64,000 nucleotides of DNA, from NCBI GenBank assembly GCA_964017155.1, contig OZ024855.1, positions 620,001 through 684,000 on the forward strand, in the 5' to 3' direction. Numbering within the stretch: position 1 is the stretch's first letter; each line of letters begins with the position of its first letter. Made by a program: the position numbers and the translations under genes. Below the pieces are notes generated by a model, which was not told where the DNA came from, made no database searches, and saw nothing but the letters and a program-made list of their open reading frames with translations. The stretch comes from Oasisia sp. SBJ-2009 (Eukaryota > Annelida > Polychaeta > Sabellida > Siboglinidae). Below are positions 60,701 through 64,000 of the stretch, in pieces.

Positions 60701-63700
60701 GTGTAACTACGACTCTCTCGACGAAACCAACTGACCGTGCGCGTCGTCTTGCCAACTTTTGGAAACAAATCGAGGAAAACGACAAAGTCCGATCCGTCTA
60801 CGGGGGATCAGTTGGGGAAGTCTGTTTACATTCTTTTCAACAGAATTCCGTGCCGACCGCTGGGTAAACGGCGGGAGTAATAATGAACCACTAAATAGAT
60901 GAGGTGACGAGGCATTTGGCGACCTTAACAGGGTGATAGTTGCACAAATCGAGGAAAACGACAAAGTCCGATCCGTCTACGGGGGATCAGTTTTGAGAAT
61001 CGAGAGAAACGGCCAAGTTCGACGCGCCGGTCGGTCTTCTCGGGCGTATTCCACGCACGGAGTGTAACTACGACTCTCTCGACGAAACCAACTGACCGTG
61101 CGCGTCGTCTTGCCAACTTTTGGAAACAAATCGAGGAAAACGACAAAGTCCGATCCGTCTACGGGGGATCAGTTGGGGAAGTCTGTTTACATTCTTTTCA
61201 ACATAATTCCGTGGCGACCGCTGGGTAAACGGCGGGAGTAATAATGAACCACTAACTAGATGAGGTGACGAGGCATTTGGCGACCTTAACAGGGTGATAG
61301 TTGCACAAATCGAGGAAAACGACAAAGTCCGATCCGTCTACGGGGGATCAGTTTTGAGAATCGAGAGAAACGGCCAAGTTCGACGCGCCGGTCGGTCTTC
61401 TCGGGCGTGTTCCACGCACGGAGTGTAACTACGACTCTCTCGACGAAACCAACTGACCGTGCGCGTCGTCTTGCCAACTTTTGGAAACAAATCGAGGAAA
61501 ACGACAAAGTCCGATCCGTCTACGGGGGATCAGTTGGGGAAGTCTGTTTACATTCTTTTCAACATAATTCCGTGGCGACCGCTGGGTAAACGGCGGGAGT
61601 AATAATGAACCACTAACTAGATGAGGTGACGAGGCATTTGGCGACCTTAACAGGGTGATAGTTGCACAAATCGAGGAAAACGACAAAGTCCGATCCGTCT
61701 ACGGGGGATCAGTTTTGAGAATCGAGAGAAACGGCCAAGTTCGACGCGCCGGTCGGTCTTCTCGGGCGTGTTCCACGCACGGAGTGTAACTACGACTCTC
61801 TCGACGAAACCAACTGACCGTGCGCGTCGTCTTGCCAACTTTTGGAAACAAATCGAGGAAAACGACAAAGTCCGATCCGTCTACGGGGGATCAGTTGGGG
61901 AAGTCTGTTTTCATTCTTTTCAACATAATTCCGTGGCGACCGCTGGGTAAACGGCGGGAGTAATAATGAACCACTAACTAGATGAGGTGACGAGGCATTT
62001 GGCGACCTTAACAGGGTGATAGTTGCACAAATCGAGGAAAACGACAAAGTCCGATCCGTCTACGGGGGATCAGTTTTGAGAATCGAGAGAAACGGCCAAG
62101 TTCGACGCGCCGGTCGGTCTTCTCGGGCGTATTCCACGCACGGAGTGTAACTACGACTCTCTCGACGAAACCAACTGACCGTGCGCGTCGTCTTGCCAAC
62201 TTTTGGAAACAAATCGAGGAAAACGACAAAGTCCGATCCGTCTACGGGGGATCAGTTGGGGAAGTCTGTTTACATTCTTTTCAACAGAATTCCGTGCCGA
62301 CCGCTGGGTAAACGGCGGGAGTAATAATGAACCACTAACTAGATGAGGTGACGAGGCATTTGGAGACCTTAACAGGGTGTTAGTTGCAAAAATCGAGGAA
62401 AACGACAAAGTCCGATCCGTCTACGGGGGATCAGTTTTGAGAATCGAGAGAAACGGCCAAGTTCGACGCGCCGGTCGGTCTTCTCGGGCGTATTCCACGC
62501 TCGGAGTGTAACTACGACTCTCTCGACGAAACCAACTGACCGTGCGCGTCGTCTTGCCAACTTTTGGAAACAAATCGAGGAAAACGACAAAGTCCGATCC
62601 GTCTACGGGGGATCAGTTGGGGAAGTCTGTTTACATTCTTTTCAACAGAATTCCGTGCCGACCGCTGGGTAAACGGCGGGAGTAATAATGAACCACTAAC
62701 TAGATGAGGTGACGAGGCATTTGGCGACCTTAACAGGGTGATAGTTGCACAAATCGAGGAAAACGACAAAGTCCGATCCGTCTACGGGGGATCAGTTTTG
62801 AGAATCGAGAGAAACGGCCAAGTTCGACGCGCCGGTCGGTCTTCTCGGGCGTATTCCACGCACGGAGTGTAACTACGACTCTCTCGACGAAACCAACTGA
62901 CCGTGCGCGTCTTCTTGCCAACTTTTGGAAACAAATCGAGGAAAACGACAAAGTCCGATCCGTCTACGGGGGATCAGTTGGGGAAGTATGTTTACATTCT
63001 TTTCAACATAATTCCGTGGCGACCGCTGGGTAAACGGCGGGAGTAATAATGAACCACTAACTAGATGAGGTGACGAGGCATTTGGCGACCTTAACAGGGT
63101 GATAGTTGCACAAATCGAGGAAAACGACAAAGTCCGATCCGTCTACGGGGGATCAGTTTTGAGAATCGAGAGAAACGGCCAAGTTCGACGCGCCGGTCGG
63201 TCTTCTCGGGCGTGTTCCACGCACGGAGTGTAACTACGACTCTCTCGACGAAACCAACTGACCGTGCGCGTCGTCTTGCCAACTTTTGGAAACAAATCGA
63301 GGAAAACGACAAAGTCCGATCCGTCTACGGGGGATCAGTTGGGGAAGTCTGTTTACATTCTTTTCAACATAATTCCGTGGCGACCGCTGGGTAAACGGCG
63401 GGAGTAATAATGAACCACTAACTAGATGAGGTGACGAGGCATTTGGCGACCTTAACAGGGTGATAGTTGCACAAATCGAGGAAAACGACAAAGTCCGATC
63501 CGTCTACGGGGGATCAGTTTTGAGAATCGAGAGAAACGGCCAAGTTCGACGCGCCGGTCGGTCTTCTCGGGCGTATTCCACGCACGGAGTGTAACTACGA
63601 CTCTCTCGACGAAACCAACTGACCGTGCGCGTCGTCTTGCCAACTTTTGGAAACAAATCGAGGAAAACGACAAAGTCCGATCCGTCTACGGGGGATCAGT

Positions 63701-63817
63701 TGGGGAAGTCTGTTTACATTCTTTTCAACAGAATTCCGTGCCGACCGCTGGGTAAACGGCGGGAGTAATAATGAACCACTAACTAGATGAGGTGACGAGG
63801 CATTTGGAGACCTTAAC

Positions 63818-64000
63818 AGGGTGTTAGTTGCAAAAATCGAGGAAAACGACAAAGTCCGATCCGTCTACGGGGGATCAGTTTTGAGAATCGAGAGAAACGG
63901 CCAAGTTCGACGCGCCGGTCGGTCTTCTCGGGCGTGTTCCACGCACGGAGTGTAACTACGACTCTCTCGACGAAACCAACTGACCGTGCGCGTCGTCTTG
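63818..64000 (+). repeat. Partial S unit at the right edge
   Basis: The last 183 bp begin with the S haplotype (agggtgttagttgcaaaaat) but carry gtgttccacgcacgg before piece C. The other S units have gtattcc there, most followed by acgctcgg. This is a mosaic of S and ordinary sequence. The array continues beyond the window. Confidence 0.9.

Larger units (their letters stand above)
1..64000 (+). repeat. 361-bp satellite array filling the window
   Basis: The motif agggtg followed by atagttgcac (or ttagttgcaa) recurs with a period of 361 bp from base 1 to the right edge. There are 178 unit starts, the last one partial. All units lie in the same orientation and none is interrupted by unrelated sequence. 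Units differ by a small set of recurring substitutions, one recurring 8-bp insertion, and a few large length changes that fall at an internal duplication. Because 361 is not a multiple of three, no reading frame can run through successive units. Both array ends lie outside the window. The repeat contains pieces of 28S rRNA sequence, so the host is a eukaryote. I do not recognise it as a named satellite family. Confidence 0.99.
25913..64000 (+). repeat. Indel-free zone of about 105 units
   Basis: Every unit start from 25913 to 63818 lies at an exact multiple of 361 bp (105 intervals). No insertion, deletion or half unit occurs; all variation is by substitution. This contrasts with four irregular lengths in the first 4.3 kb and 14 octamer insertions in the next 21.6 kb. 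HOR structure here is visible only through substitution haplotypes (S, V, E and others). Confidence 0.95.
38187..64000 (+). repeat. Right HOR zone with the E linker
   Basis: Nine units (38187, 39270, 41797, 45046, 47934, 50100, 56959, 59125 and 61652) carry gtctgttttcattc, one substitution from canonical. Seven of them lie exactly two units upstream of an S unit, the same HOR slot as V in the middle zone. S units here start at 39992, 40353, 40714, 42519, 43963, 45768, 48656, 50822, 53349, 54793, 57681, 60569, 62374 and 63818. Some S units end with cactaaatag (40714, 43963, 53349, 60569). Others are followed by a unit with gaagtatg (45768, 48656, 50822, 54793, 62374). So two HOR subtypes are interspersed. 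Confidence 0.9.

Noticed and set aside
139..63852. Hundreds of similar minus-strand open frames of 73 and 85 codons and plus-strand frames of 60 codons, one set per unit
   Set aside because: They are the same repeat translated over and over. Neighbouring frames overlap each other on the same strand, 361 is not a multiple of three, so none extends through units, and I recognise no domain. Their conservation is explained by homogenisation of the satellite.
1..64000. CRISPR array
   Set aside because: The repeats are 361 bp and directly abutting with no unique spacers, and the rRNA pieces are of eukaryotic type.
1..64000. Intact R2 or other retrotransposon, or LTR element, within the array
   Set aside because: No reverse transcriptase-like frame, long terminal repeat or poly-A tract occurs anywhere, and every unit is accounted for by the 361-bp consensus.
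1..64000. Simple telomeric repeat array
   Set aside because: No short TTAGG-like or similar telomere motif is tandemly repeated. A subtelomeric position remains possible but is not shown by the sequence.

Overview
The whole 64-kb window is one uninterrupted head-to-tail satellite array. I see no protein-coding gene, RNA gene, CRISPR array or intact transposon. The basic unit is 361 bp, with every unit in the same orientation. I count 177 complete or recombinant units plus a 183-bp partial unit at the right edge. By hand count one unit is about 51% G+C and has about 35 CpG dinucleotides, so CpG is not depleted.

The sequence suggests a eukaryote. The monomer contains three short stretches that I recognise as the conserved 28S rRNA region around the insertion site of R2-type retrotransposons (also the region cut by the homing endonuclease I-PpoI). 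One stretch is a 19-bp exact match to the 28S sequence just upstream of that site. A second, on the opposite strand, spans the site itself; the 37-bp core matches at 33 positions by eye. A third is a degenerate forward copy. The eukaryote-type sequence downstream of the site (not the bacterial 23S form) argues against a prokaryote. The high CpG content would fit an invertebrate or protist with little DNA methylation, but I cannot name the organism. The size and regularity suggest centromeric, pericentromeric or other heterochromatin, or a region next to rDNA; this is inference.

Internal layout of a unit (reference 362-722): the end of the reverse 28S piece, a 49-bp subrepeat, a diverged 25-bp relative of it, the degenerate forward 28S piece, a linker, a second copy of the 49-bp subrepeat 182 bp after the first, a variable linker, the 19-bp-exact forward 28S piece, and then the reverse 28S piece running into the next unit. 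The duplicated 49-bp subrepeat explains the large length variants (543, 179 and 187 bp).

Region by region: 1-4322 is the most irregular part (units of 543, 349, 363 and 179 bp). 4323-25912 is a higher-order-repeat (HOR) zone marked by an 8-bp insertion found in 14 units and nowhere else. 25913-64000 contains no length change at all in about 105 units, but is divided by point variants into a zone with a doubly substituted linker (five units, first at 27718 and last at 36382) and a zone with a singly substituted linker (nine units, first at 38187 and last at 61652). Isolated units of one zone's type inside another (13035 and 54432) indicate gene conversion or long-range exchange. The overall picture is a satellite that carries pieces of the R2/28S target and is being homogenised zone by zone through unequal exchange.
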